From assembly GCA_029338735.1 (NCBI GenBank), contig JAQYAY010000012.1, forward strand, positions 32,924-96,923: a DNA stretch of 64,000 nucleotides, given 5' to 3'. The position numbers and the translations under genes were made by a program. Source of the DNA: Lachnospiraceae bacterium (lineage in GTDB: Bacteria > Bacillota > Clostridia > Lachnospirales > Lachnospiraceae). Below are positions 35,867 to 45,703 of the stretch, piece by piece (position 1 is the stretch's first letter; every line of letters starts with the position of its first letter). The notes beneath the pieces are model-generated. The model made no database searches and was not told the DNA's origin. It saw only the letters and a list, made by a program, of their open reading frames with translations.

Positions 35867-37299
35867 TACTGTCTCCTTTCGTCAGACTCTTCCAGAAAAT
35901 TGCTGTAGATATCAGCATACGTCTGCTGCATATCCGTCAGCTTGTATCCATTCATGAGTCTCTTATATCCATTCTCACCCATCTGTCTTCTTAGTATCGG
36001 ATGATTTCTCATCTCGAGCATTGCTTGTGCCGTCTCTTCAGCATGCATGATGTGAGTCACAATGCCAGCTTTTCCAAAGCTATCACTTTCACCCTCTATG
36101 AGTCCGCGGCAGTTACCAACATCTGTTGCTATCGAAGGTTTCTTCGCTGCATAGCCTTCCAGTATAGTGAGCGGCTGACCTTCACTGATACTGGTAAGTA
36201 CCAGACAGTCCATTCTGCCTATATAGTCAGGTGTACGTATCCTGCCGGTGAAGACGACATCCCCTAGTCCCATATTGTCTACCATATCGAAGATACTCTT
36301 CGCATACTCTTCTTCCTCTTCCCATGGACCACAGATATACAGCTTGATATCTGATGCCTTCTTCTTTGCAATAGAGAATGCTCTGATAAGAGTGATGACA
36401 TCCTTTATCGGAGCTACTCTGATGATTGCTCCGAATACTGTATATCCTTCATCCTCTGGCGGCTTGCCCGGAATATCCTGATACCTGGATGGATCAATTC
36501 CATTAGGAGTCACCAGAGTCTTTTCCTTCGGGCATCCCAGCTCGAGCTGCAGCTGTCTCGCATGCCCGTACAGACTGGTCACAAGGTCAGCTCTGTTGTA
36601 TGCGAGGGTTGACATCTTCCTGAACTGTGCGATCCAGATATCCTTGTACTCACCCTTTACCCACTGGGCACGAATCAGTTCTTCTTCACGCTCTCTCGTA
36701 TAGATACCATGCTCACTGATCAGCAGTGGCTTGTGATAGAAGTGCTTCGCCATTGCCCCGATGACTCCTGAATATCCTGTTGCTGCACAGTGGTACAGGT
36801 CAGCCTTCGGAATATCCGTTTCAAGAGTAAAGCAAAGTGGCAGATACATGGATCTCATTGTCCAGAGAAAATCTGTAAATACAGCATCTGTATGGCCCCT
36901 GTCATATACTCTTTTCACCGCATCCAGAAAATCAGGTCCCATCAGAAGATCATTCACAGACGGCTTCTTTGCGAACATATCAAATACATCATCCCATCTG
37001 TCCCGGTCTCCTGACAGCATATAGTTCAGTGCATATCTCTCAGATCCCTGAAGTTGTGTCCTGTTCTTATGAATCTTTGTCACAGGAGCGAAATCTTCAT
37101 CATTAAGATATACTTCTGAAACCGATATCACATTTTCAGGCAGGTCATAGGCAAATTTGCCACGCCTGTCCCTGTCGGCCAGGATTGCCACAATACAGAA
37201 ATCATACTGTGGGAATGACCTTATCATGCTGTCTATCCAGCTCGAGACACCACCTACCACATATGGATAGCATCCCTCAGCAATTATACATATCGTCAT
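35866..37299 (-). CDS. pelF: PelF-like glycosyltransferase
   Basis: 477-residue cytosolic GT-B (family 4) enzyme. The start IAEGCYPYVVGGVSSWI is diagnostic of PelF, which uses UDP-sugars to build the Pel polymer of galactosamine and related units. The C-terminal half has TPNGIDPSRY, FGAIIRVAPIKDVITLI and the donor-binding ISEGQPLTILEGYA. It starts 3 bases after the DUF2194-like gene. The sugar specificity of this homologue is not known. Confidence 0.9.
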   Translation of the reverse strand: MTICIIAEGCYPYVVGGVSSWIDSMIRSFPQYDFCIVAILADRDRRGKFAYDLPENVISVSEVYLNDEDFAPVTKIHKNRTQLQGSERYALNYMLSGDRDRWDDVFDMFAKKPSVNDLLMGPDFLDAVKRVYDRGHTDAVFTDFLWTMRSMYLPLCFTLETDIPKADLYHCAATGYSGVIGAMAKHFYHKPLLISEHGIYTREREEELIRAQWVKGEYKDIWIAQFRKMSTLAYNRADLVTSLYGHARQLQLELGCPKEKTLVTPNGIDPSRYQDIPGKPPEDEGYTVFGAIIRVAPIKDVITLIRAFSIAKKKASDIKLYICGPWEEEEEYAKSIFDMVDNMGLGDVVFTGRIRTPDYIGRMDCLVLTSISEGQPLTILEGYAAKKPSIATDVGNCRGLIEGESDSFGKAGIVTHIMHAEETAQAMLEMRNHPILRRQMGENGYKRLMNGYKLTDMQQTYADIYSNFLEESDERRQ

Positions 37300-37302
37300 A
37301 TT

Positions 37303-39054
37303 CTACTCCGTCAGATCTGGCTTGTCTTCGTCCACAAATCTTATTACTATATCAGAATCTGAAGCCTTAATGATATAGCTGTCATCCTCAATCTTCTCAT
37401 ATGTTGCACCTTCTATGGCTGAGATTCCCTGTCCATGAGTTCTTAGAAGGAACTCTGATGACTGCTGGGGATTTTCCACCCTCATAACAACCTTTTTATC
37501 ATCCTTGGATGAGGATACAACCCTGTAGCCTGAATCAGCCAGATTTTCGATTTTTCTGGCCGCCTGTGACAGAGGCAGTGCATCAAGATAACTGAATTTG
37601 CCATAATACGAATTCAGATTACCATTAGTACGTCGCGTGACTTTCTCATACCTGTCATCCTTTGATTCCGGATATATGACTTTTGAGACATCAAGTGCGG
37701 TGACATAATAGCCAGTTGCACTCACGACTCCCCTGAATCTGAGATCGTCAGAATATTTCATCTCATCAGCACTCAGTGTAGTTCTGATATCAAGTGTCTT
37801 ATCATTCATTCCATACAGATATTTCCCGTCGTCTGTCAGTACCACTCCCTTATCACCCTGTCCATAAAATGATGTGATATCATAATCAGGGAATGTAGCT
37901 GATAGTCCTTTCTGTACAAGAGATGCACCCTCTCCCATTGCACCAAGTTCCGCCCTCTCATTTTCTGCGAGAGTCAGATAGGAATCCATTCTGCTATATA
38001 GGCCTGTGCCCATCTTAATATGATCTGCCGCCATTGCTGTGATCCTGTCATCATTGATTGATGCAGCTGATACTATAAATGGCCACAGTACATTTCTCTG
38101 GAAATTATACGGGTTCTGTCCATAGAGCTCATTAATCTGGTCATCATTCTCATCTGAGAGATCAGGGAAATTCTGTACAACAAAGCTTCTCGCATCAGCA
38201 AATGAGCTGATCAGATAATCACTTGTCTCATATTCGATACCTGACAGAATTCCAATTCCGGTATCATTTTTCATGAAATCACCGTTTATGCAGAATACAT
38301 GACCCTTTTCAGGAGAATGCTGCCAGATGACCGCCGGATAATCTTCTGCATCTATATTCTTCGTGTTGTCATTATCCAGATCCTTAATGTCCTGCTTCCT
38401 GGGATCAATCTGTCCGATCATATATGACCTGCAGGCAGATGCCACTTCATAATAGGTGATATCAAGTGGCAGATCCTGTCTTGGCTTCTCACCCTTTTCT
38501 ACCTTATCTTCTACATAGTATGCTTCACCACCAAGCATGAAGTTCTTGAACAGCTGATATCCCTTAATATGAATATCTCCACGGGTACGCTGGATTCCAA
38601 GAATATCACGAAGTGTCCCGGAGCTCTCTATCAGCTTCTCATCAGGAAGTGTCATAAACACAATGACTGACTGGTGATAAAGAATTTCATTTATATCAGA
38701 GATATCGCTCTGGCTTATCAGGCTGCCATCTATCAGATATACTGTATTTTCTCCAGAGTTCTCTGAAGCCGCTTTTGCAATGCTTGCCGTCTTATGAAGA
38801 GAAGCATGTCTTATTATTGCATACTGCCTGGCTGTATGATACAGACTCTTATCCCTGCCAACAAATATATAATTCCTATTGCTGTTAATATTCTTCAACG
38901 CATCACTTTTGTCCTTATCATTGCCGAAACTGAAGGCATAGTGATTTTCCCCTTTGTCGCTCATGGAAAGTCTTGCCATTCCCTGACTCGCGAAAAGGAA
39001 GAAAACTATTGCTATGACAATTGTGATCGTTACAAAGTTTCTTACCTTCATCAT
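37303..39054 (-). CDS. Membrane-anchored DUF2194-like protein of the Pel-like locus
   Basis: 583 residues: an N-terminal membrane anchor (about 6-25) and a large extracytoplasmic region. The early domain (about 50-290) has strand-helix patterns such as NTVYLIDGSLISQSDI, ILGIQRTRG and FCINGDFMKNDTGIGIL, resembling DUF2194 proteins of pel clusters, which replace or complement PelA. I see no clear deacetylase metal triad (Asp-His-His), so it may be a catalytically dead or structural relative. The C-terminal region (about 480-583) looks like a beta-rich domain. It overlaps the upstream membrane-protein gene by 4 bases. Confidence 0.5.
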   Translation of the reverse strand: MMKVRNFVTITIVIAIVFFLFASQGMARLSMSDKGENHYAFSFGNDKDKSDALKNINSNRNYIFVGRDKSLYHTARQYAIIRHASLHKTASIAKAASENSGENTVYLIDGSLISQSDISDINEILYHQSVIVFMTLPDEKLIESSGTLRDILGIQRTRGDIHIKGYQLFKNFMLGGEAYYVEDKVEKGEKPRQDLPLDITYYEVASACRSYMIGQIDPRKQDIKDLDNDNTKNIDAEDYPAVIWQHSPEKGHVFCINGDFMKNDTGIGILSGIEYETSDYLISSFADARSFVVQNFPDLSDENDDQINELYGQNPYNFQRNVLWPFIVSAASINDDRITAMAADHIKMGTGLYSRMDSYLTLAENERAELGAMGEGASLVQKGLSATFPDYDITSFYGQGDKGVVLTDDGKYLYGMNDKTLDIRTTLSADEMKYSDDLRFRGVVSATGYYVTALDVSKVIYPESKDDRYEKVTRRTNGNLNSYYGKFSYLDALPLSQAARKIENLADSGYRVVSSSKDDKKVVMRVENPQQSSEFLLRTHGQGISAIEGATYEKIEDDSYIIKASDSDIVIRFVDEDKPDLTE

Positions 39055-41297
39055 TTATTATACCCGTAATCAAATGCCAGATTCATAGGTGAATTCATAT
39101 CCTGATCGAGACAGATGCATTCAAAATCCCTATCCTCATAGTACACATGTGTATGCTCCGGGAAACGTCTCATAAGCTCCTGCGCAAAATAATACATCCT
39201 GCTCATTTCTATATACCTGTTGTCTCCCATATATATGTATAATCCTCCTTTTTGAGGAAGATTCTGTGAAGCTCCGGACACGTTTACGCCTTTTCCTTCA
39301 CCCTCAAAATCAGAATCATAGTATGACAATGGTCTTTTCTCTATAAAGAAATACACCTTAGCAGTTGGGATCGTAAATGAAGTATCGATATTATAGTGCT
39401 CAATCTTCCTGAGCAGCTCATCTATTTCCACATGATATCCCTGGGTCTCCATCATATGAAGCTCATCATTTGCTGAAACCACAGTATATGTGTGATTGCG
39501 GTTGTTCTTCAGTATATTTGTCAGAGAAATAATTGCCCCGTTTTTCTCCATCTGGATATATGGTACAGGCTCTCTTATCAGATCATTTCTCACTGCATAA
39601 TATCCTGTAAAGCACAGGGCTGCTGCTGATATAACATCAAGAATCACTGTCTGTGTTCTTCTTTTAAATCCTACAACAAAAGTTATCACTGAATCAGCCA
39701 TAACCGGTATAGCCAGACATGTCCAGATCACAAAGAACTCTTTTGCACGATCCATGTCTATTATGAGACGCAGTCCAAGGATAAGAGCAGAGAACATGAC
39801 CAGAAGACACATCCCGAACAGCGTCACAAACAGCAGGTTTCTCCCATAATCCATACTTCTTATTCTGAGTAGGAATGAGAATATAAAGAAAAATACATAC
39901 GCATAAATAATATATAGCGCCAGCTTTTTTGAAGTATTATATTTCATCGTTGAATAGAAAACGTTTGATGCAATACTGTCGCTGATGGTATCTATTGTCT
40001 GTGAAATTTTTTCTCTGATGGATGGTCTCTCTTCCTTCACTGGTTCAGATGCACTGCTGGTATGGCCTGACGAAGTCGTACTGCTACTGCCCACTGCCTC
40101 CGTCTGATCAGAATAAGACTCTGTACTTATAGACTGCTCAGTCACCTGTCTGGCCCAGTTTGCAGAACCCTGAAGAGGAATACCCATAAGTGCTCCAATC
40201 CCAATCCCCCAGGCAGCGATGGCTATTCCGATCACGGCTGATCTGACAATTGGCAGAAAATATGACGGTCTGACAAACACAAACAGACGCGAAATCGCAA
40301 TGCATATGCAGGCTGCAAAAAGTATGATTCCAGTGTACAGATGTGACAGGCACATTGATACTGAAAAGGCAAACAGCCATTCATCCTGTCTTGCGAGTGA
40401 CTTTTCTTTTTTATTTTTCCTGAAATAGTCAATGGCAAATAGAATTCCTGCAAAAGTAAAAATAAGTCCGAATTCCTGAGGAAGCGGTGCTGTATAACGG
40501 TTGATACAGTTGACATACAGTGCCTTCGCACCAAAATAAATAAATGGTGGCATGTAGCCCAGGAATAAGCTCCTGGTCAGTTTTTTCCCTAAGGCAACCA
40601 GAAAGAATGATATAAATGCAAGAATCACATAATTGAAGAAACTCAATGTGTCCATAATTGGAATATGGAATAACAGATACTGGTATGCAATAACTGTATG
40701 ATATCCAAAAGGATACAGTCCTGCCACAAAAGGTCTCTGGTGTAAGATCATCTCATTGATCCAGTAATTATGCACCGGAACATCTGACGCATGGTAACCA
40801 AATGAAGATATAAGCCCCTGCTGATATACATACACACAAAGAGCAAGAAAGAGCAATGCAAGGATTGTTTCAAGAATGTGTCTCAAAAGATACTTCCTGA
40901 TCCATCTTCCTACTGCCGCAAAACCTCTTCCCAGTCTGCCAAAGAACTGTCTGGCTGCAAATGCACCACCCAGGTCATTTCCAAGAAGTGCTATAAAAAA
41001 ATTTATTATTATGACAGGCAGGTTCTTAAGCGGGATACGCCTTGTCTTAAAAGACAGCACTACAGTAATAGCAATTAGAGCAATCCAGAGAACAGGAGTA
41101 TACAAAATATGGAAAAAGACAAGTACAAATACGAGATTCGAAGCCAGAGTATTTCCGCACACGAAATAAGCGGCAAGCCTCATTGACAGAGACCGCCTCT
41201 CCACCTTTGGATACAGGATCACTGCTGCTGGCAGCATGATGCCCAGCAGATATGTGATCATTATAAGAACTGCCATAAAACAGTTGTATGCTGCCAT
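39051..41297 (-). CDS. Large GT-C-like integral membrane protein of unknown function
   Basis: 748 residues with roughly twelve to fourteen hydrophobic segments to about residue 560, then a soluble C-terminal domain. An external loop after the early segments has YHASDVPVHNYWINEMI, with an acidic residue placed like the catalytic Asp of GT-C enzymes, which use polyprenyl-phosphate sugars. A Ser/Thr-rich linker lies near 400-425. No family is recognised with confidence. It is not part of the known Gram-negative pel set. Its position between pelE and the DUF2194-like gene suggests that it adds a sugar from a lipid donor, or forms part of the secretion complex (inference). Confidence 0.6.
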   Translation of the reverse strand: MAAYNCFMAVLIMITYLLGIMLPAAVILYPKVERRSLSMRLAAYFVCGNTLASNLVFVLVFFHILYTPVLWIALIAITVVLSFKTRRIPLKNLPVIIINFFIALLGNDLGGAFAARQFFGRLGRGFAAVGRWIRKYLLRHILETILALLFLALCVYVYQQGLISSFGYHASDVPVHNYWINEMILHQRPFVAGLYPFGYHTVIAYQYLLFHIPIMDTLSFFNYVILAFISFFLVALGKKLTRSLFLGYMPPFIYFGAKALYVNCINRYTAPLPQEFGLIFTFAGILFAIDYFRKNKKEKSLARQDEWLFAFSVSMCLSHLYTGIILFAACICIAISRLFVFVRPSYFLPIVRSAVIGIAIAAWGIGIGALMGIPLQGSANWARQVTEQSISTESYSDQTEAVGSSSTTSSGHTSSASEPVKEERPSIREKISQTIDTISDSIASNVFYSTMKYNTSKKLALYIIYAYVFFFIFSFLLRIRSMDYGRNLLFVTLFGMCLLVMFSALILGLRLIIDMDRAKEFFVIWTCLAIPVMADSVITFVVGFKRRTQTVILDVISAAALCFTGYYAVRNDLIREPVPYIQMEKNGAIISLTNILKNNRNHTYTVVSANDELHMMETQGYHVEIDELLRKIEHYNIDTSFTIPTAKVYFFIEKRPLSYYDSDFEGEGKGVNVSGASQNLPQKGGLYIYMGDNRYIEMSRMYYFAQELMRRFPEHTHVYYEDRDFECICLDQDMNSPMNLAFDYGYNK

Positions 41298-41306
41298 TTA
41301 TTTCTC

Positions 41307-42194
41307 CTATCTGAATGCCCTGATATTCTTCATCGTCGTCTCATCTACCGGAATGCCCGAATCCATGAGTTCCTGCATCCCCTGTCTGAACCCATCCTTT
41401 CTGCCGGTCCTGAAGCAGAATGACATCATGGCCAGATAGCTCTCCTTTACATCAGGATAGATATCTGCGAGTCTGATGCACCACTGTCTGCATCTGCTAT
41501 AGAGTCCTGCATCAAGAAGTCTCATGGCTATTCCATACATATCATCAACTGTCAGAAGAGTGTAGTCATCATCAAAGACAATGTCTCCGATATCAGCGAG
41601 TCTTGTGACATACTCTGTCATCTCATCCTCTGAGAACAGATCCTTCTTCAGATACTCATTCATATACCTGATTGTTACGATACAGGTCTCGTCCTTTTCT
41701 TCTCCCTTTGCGTTCTGTATGGCTGCAAAAGAACGGAATACTGTACCTCTGAACCTTCCGAGCTCCTCACGGAGAACTGTTGCCGCATAGTGGGCAGTCT
41801 CAGTATCGCTTGACAGAAGTGCTTCTTTCAGTTTGTTCAGTGAAGAACTCACATCACCCTTCAGGATATTGAGCATGAATGTACGAAGTGATGTCGTATC
41901 AGCTACTGCAAGTGCTTCTTCTATAGGGACCAGGTTGTTTTCTTCTTCTGCATTACCTCTCTGAAGGCCTGCTGCCTTATCTTTTCCAAAGATGACATCA
42001 GACAGATCGACATGCATGAAACCAGTAATGAGTCTCATCAGCCATGTCACTGCCAGAAGCGATTCAAAAAATACAGGAACAAGAAGCATCAGTACAAAAT
42101 AAATCACTGTCCTCTTCCTGTCTCTTCCCGGCAGAAGTCCCAGTATGAGCCAGATAACTGCTATTATCAGATTGATGACTAATAATACTACCAC
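41307..42194 (-). CDS. pelE: PelE-like membrane/TPR protein
   Basis: 295 residues: two N-terminal membrane segments (about 3-20 and 29-55), then a linker and a helical TPR-like region from about 95. PelE proteins have exactly this layout and scaffold the Pel synthase with PelD and PelG. It starts where pelD ends (1-base overlap). Assignment rests on position and layout more than on conserved residues. Confidence 0.7.
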   Translation of the reverse strand: MVVLLVINLIIAVIWLILGLLPGRDRKRTVIYFVLMLLVPVFFESLLAVTWLMRLITGFMHVDLSDVIFGKDKAAGLQRGNAEEENNLVPIEEALAVADTTSLRTFMLNILKGDVSSSLNKLKEALLSSDTETAHYAATVLREELGRFRGTVFRSFAAIQNAKGEEKDETCIVTIRYMNEYLKKDLFSEDEMTEYVTRLADIGDIVFDDDYTLLTVDDMYGIAMRLLDAGLYSRCRQWCIRLADIYPDVKESYLAMMSFCFRTGRKDGFRQGMQELMDSGIPVDETTMKNIRAFR

Positions 42195-44356
42195 TATATC
42201 TCTCCTACTATCTGCGTATGAAGTCCTGCAGTCGACAGTCTCTTCTGAACCCTGAGTGCATTCTTGTAATCCGTATTTGACAGAAGGATGAGCAGTCTTC
42301 CCTTATTTGTTGCGCCCATGTAATCGCTGGAACGCAGCTGTTTTCTGACAAGCGGCGCAGTCTGCTCAAGCGGCTCATCGTTTTTGACACACATCAGGGT
42401 CATATCTGTCAGGCCCTTCTTTTTCGCATTGACAAAAGCGCCCAGCAGCGTCTCAAATGCAGAATCCGTCAGCACATCAAGACCCTGTGCATATCTCTGC
42501 TCACGCAGGGCATCGATATATCTCGTAGACTGCGCGATAGCATTCTGTATCAGGAGTCCAATGACTGTAAGCTTGTCCGCATTGGCAAGCGTCATATCCT
42601 CCCAGTCCATTCCCCAGATCATGATGATGACATCGAGCTTCCTGCCTTCCCATACACCTGACGCCATCATAGGGAGATCATCATCCATTGTCTTGTTGAT
42701 GAATACCTTTTTATCCCTGATTGCCTCATACATATCTTTGTATGACGTGTACTTCACTGAATTGCCCAGTGATCTGGCGATCTCAGATGTAGATGCGAAG
42801 AGTCTCGCATAATCACCATTTGCGACCTGATATACTGCCACATCCTTGGAATCCATCAGCTCACCAACCACCTGTGCTGCGTCGAAGAGCACCTCTACAG
42901 GTGATGAATTGTCGAGCTGGGATGTGATCTGATATATTTTGCCTAATGAATCATCCTGATTGATGATCTGCTTCTCGAGCACACCCTTGATCCTGACATT
43001 GGCTGTATTGACTGTCTCCACATCAGTGAGCCTGCTCCTTAGATATTCATTCTGCCTGTCTCCCTCATCCTTCGTCCTCGTGATCCGGTCTTTCAGATTG
43101 CCAACCACCAGACCTACTATGAAGATCTGGGCTATCCAGACATAGGTATTGTAATCTACTATGACTTCAAACCCGGTCATATGCTGCGCCTGCTGGTATA
43201 TGAAGCCGAAAGTCGCAAGTATAGCCGAAAATGCTGCCTGCTGCTGTCCGAATGCCACTGCAAAGATCAGCACATATATCAGATAGAAATCGACATATGA
43301 GAAAAAGCTGCCGTCTGAAAATCTGTTGTTCAGGAAGAAAAATAGCACAAATACTATTGCATTCTCGATAAAAGGCACCAGAAGTCCCAGAAGGACCAAA
43401 AGGCCCTCTTTAATTCCTGCTCCATGAGATGCAGTATTTTCATCGAACCGCTTTTTATTTTTATAAATATATGCTGCTATACCGGCTATATCGTCCACCG
43501 GATTGTGGAATGCCTGCGTCTCGAATTCTGTATCAAAGGCCATAGGATCGAGTCTCTTATGAACCGCATTGCCATAATCATGCTCCTCGACTGTGAGTGA
43601 GCCGCCAAATCCCTGATTGATGGCGCGGCCTGTATCAGCTTCTGATATCTCGCTGACCGTACCGAGATGATATACATCCCTTTTACTGTCTGAGGTCGCT
43701 ATACGATATGTGAAAAATGATGCATCCTCATCCGAGAGCATGCCATAACCAGTATTTTCCCTGACATCTATCCTCTGCTCATGAAGAGCCTGACGCATCA
43801 TAGGGGCAAGCACATATGGCATATCTTCCCAGCTCTCAGGAATTCCATAGAGATGATCGATACGAAGCACCTTCACATCTGCTCCGAATGATTCCTTAAA
43901 TGAAAGGGCTGCCAGCTCTCCCTGCCGGATTGCCTTGCCTCTGCTGTCATAGACGACCGGTTCGACGCTCTCATCGTACAGGCCGTCTTCATTGCCGGCG
44001 AATACCTCTTCTGATGACAGGTATATAAACTTTGTATTTTTTCTGGAATTGTATGTGGTCTGGAGGATATTTAAAAGTCCTGAAATATATGACCTTGATT
44101 TTTCACTGTCAGAAAAATCACCATAATACGGATCATGCGCCCCTAGAAAGATGACCACATCCGGACTTGCTGAACCGATGATCTCTGGCATGGACGGACT
44201 CTCGAAGCCGAAGTCGTACTGCCATTTAAAATTCTTTTCTTTTCTCTTCTGATAATCTGCTCCCGAAAGCCAGTAGACTTCGTGTCCCTCTTTCCTGAAT
44301 CTGTTCCTCAATGTGCGCAGAAAAAAGCAGAAATGACCCGCTAACAGTATTCTCAT
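42194..44356 (-). CDS. pelD: PelD-like c-di-GMP receptor with an N-terminal SDR domain
   Basis: 720 residues. The N-terminal 310 resemble an NAD-dependent epimerase (SDR): MRILLAGHF, FIYLSSEEVF and a late PVDDIAGIAAYI. The Rossmann glycines are degenerate (GHFCFFLRTL), so NAD binding is doubtful. Four membrane segments (about 320-430) follow, then a coiled coil, a GAF domain (about 490-620) and a degenerate GGDEF domain (about 635-720) without a cyclase motif but with the c-di-GMP inhibitory site RSSD at 675-678. In Pseudomonas PelD the RxxD site binds c-di-GMP and switches on Pel synthesis, so the same control is likely here. An SDR domain fused in front is unlike Gram-negative PelD. Confidence 0.85.
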   Translation of the reverse strand: MRILLAGHFCFFLRTLRNRFRKEGHEVYWLSGADYQKRKEKNFKWQYDFGFESPSMPEIIGSASPDVVIFLGAHDPYYGDFSDSEKSRSYISGLLNILQTTYNSRKNTKFIYLSSEEVFAGNEDGLYDESVEPVVYDSRGKAIRQGELAALSFKESFGADVKVLRIDHLYGIPESWEDMPYVLAPMMRQALHEQRIDVRENTGYGMLSDEDASFFTYRIATSDSKRDVYHLGTVSEISEADTGRAINQGFGGSLTVEEHDYGNAVHKRLDPMAFDTEFETQAFHNPVDDIAGIAAYIYKNKKRFDENTASHGAGIKEGLLVLLGLLVPFIENAIVFVLFFFLNNRFSDGSFFSYVDFYLIYVLIFAVAFGQQQAAFSAILATFGFIYQQAQHMTGFEVIVDYNTYVWIAQIFIVGLVVGNLKDRITRTKDEGDRQNEYLRSRLTDVETVNTANVRIKGVLEKQIINQDDSLGKIYQITSQLDNSSPVEVLFDAAQVVGELMDSKDVAVYQVANGDYARLFASTSEIARSLGNSVKYTSYKDMYEAIRDKKVFINKTMDDDLPMMASGVWEGRKLDVIIMIWGMDWEDMTLANADKLTVIGLLIQNAIAQSTRYIDALREQRYAQGLDVLTDSAFETLLGAFVNAKKKGLTDMTLMCVKNDEPLEQTAPLVRKQLRSSDYMGATNKGRLLILLSNTDYKNALRVQKRLSTAGLHTQIVGEI

Positions 44357-44367
44357 TTATCAATATC

Positions 44368-44628
44368 CTATTCTATTCTGTATCCTTTGCAGGCCAGCGC
44401 TCTGAGAAACTCCTCTATATCGCCCTCTGCCTGCTGCGCACTCACATCCCCTTCTGAGAGTGTGCGTGCTATATTCTCCAACGGCTCTCCATTCATAATA
44501 CTCTTTATGATAAAAGCGCCTGTCCTATTGATGATGACCGAAGGCAGATATTCAACTCTATCGTAATCCGTACAGACCAGTCTGAAAATGCCGCAGTCTT
44601 CATATACTTTAAATTCATTTGTTCTCAT
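44368..44628 (-). CDS. PqqD-like peptide-recognition protein
   Basis: 86 residues with the PqqD winged-helix pattern: an early beta hairpin (EFKVYEDCGIFRLVC), NRTGAFIIKSIMNGEPLENIA, then a helix with acidic residues and a hydrophobic end. PqqD family proteins bind leader peptides and present them to modifying enzymes. No radical SAM, lasso cyclase or other classic partner lies beside it; the nearest logical partners are the PqqD-HprK fusion and the NT-S26 protein 12-14 kb downstream. It overlaps the upstream glycosyltransferase by 14 bases, within the Pel-like operon. Confidence 0.75.
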   Translation of the reverse strand: MRTNEFKVYEDCGIFRLVCTDYDRVEYLPSVIINRTGAFIIKSIMNGEPLENIARTLSEGDVSAQQAEGDIEEFLRALACKGYRIE

Positions 44629-45697
44629 TCATAAGCCCTGATGGTGAATTCTTCCTGGATAATCCCTTCTTTTCAGCAAAAGTAAATATCCATGCAACGA
44701 ATCCTGCCGCCCTCATTCTGAGTAGTACTGCAGTGATCAGCACTCCCCATCTCATGCCTCTCTTCGTCTGCGCTCCACGAGGGTACCTGGTCAGTACCTT
44801 CATCTCCTCCATGAAAAAGTCATCCGATAGTGCCTTATCTATCACTGTCTTCTTCTCGCTCTTTGGAAGACCTGCTGCTGCAAAAAAGAGCCCGAATGCA
44901 CTTGTATAGGCTGCCTGATACGCATACGCCCTGCAATAATCCCGTTCTTCAGACATTTCACGAAAGACCTGTGATTGTCTTAAAAACCCATCAAAAATTG
45001 CATCCGGCGCTACCCGTCCGACATCCGGTCTGAAGTGATATTCTGCAAATATCCTGTCAGTAAAGTAGGCCGATGCACCACACAGCAGGCATCTGGAATT
45101 GAAATCCCTGTCCTCTGCAAATCGAATCGCATCATACTTCAGATCATGCTTCTCGAGAAAGCTCTTCCTGTATATCTTGTTCCACACATAGCAGAAACTG
45201 CCTGGTGTGAAGAATGCAGTGAAATCAGTGTCGATATTCTCAAGCCTGACCTGACCCTCAAGCAGGCTTCTGACTACTGTCTTCTCTCCTGTCGACAGAT
45301 CCTGTCTGATATAGTCACCACATACTATATCATACTCCTTTTCCCGCATGAATTCTATGATATCATGATATAAATTATTCGCAGTCGCGCCTGTCGCATG
45401 GCTGACACCATTTACAGCATTTTCAGTTTCCACGAGGAAATCATCCGCATCCAGAAAAGTGACGAATTCCCCCTGTGCCTCTTCAAGGCCCTTATTCCTG
45501 GCAGCCGACACACCGCTGTGAGGGATTCTCAATACCCTGTAATCGTTGCTTTCCATGACAGACTGTACCGGCACATCAGAACCATCGTCCACTATGATTA
45601 TTTCTTTTTCTACATTCTCCTGCGCCTCAACCGACGCAACCGCTCGTTCAAGCGAATCTGCGCTATTATAGCACGGAATGATAACCGAAATATCCAT
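44615..45697 (-). CDS. Family 2 glycosyltransferase, first gene of the Pel-like operon
   Basis: 360-residue GT-A enzyme: VIIPCYNSADSLERAV, VDDGSD, ARNKGLEEAQGEFVTFLDADD with a DxD pair, and a C-terminal helical region. Its sugar specificity is unknown. It heads the minus-strand Pel-like operon. No Shine-Dalgarno site precedes the ATG; the -10 TAAAAT ends 6 bases before it, so transcription is predicted to start at the initiation codon (leaderless). Confidence 0.85.
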   Translation of the reverse strand: MDISVIIPCYNSADSLERAVASVEAQENVEKEIIIVDDGSDVPVQSVMESNDYRVLRIPHSGVSAARNKGLEEAQGEFVTFLDADDFLVETENAVNGVSHATGATANNLYHDIIEFMREKEYDIVCGDYIRQDLSTGEKTVVRSLLEGQVRLENIDTDFTAFFTPGSFCYVWNKIYRKSFLEKHDLKYDAIRFAEDRDFNSRCLLCGASAYFTDRIFAEYHFRPDVGRVAPDAIFDGFLRQSQVFREMSEERDYCRAYAYQAAYTSAFGLFFAAAGLPKSEKKTVIDKALSDDFFMEEMKVLTRYPRGAQTKRGMRWGVLITAVLLRMRAAGFVAWIFTFAEKKGLSRKNSPSGLMNENK

Positions 45698-45703
45698 GTG
45701 TTT

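Noticed and set aside
26315..45697. A lasso-peptide cluster
   Set aside because: HprK-like kinase, PqqD and nucleotidyltransferase are present, but no asparagine-synthetase-like cyclase or transglutaminase-type B2 protease lies in the region, and the substrate is too large.
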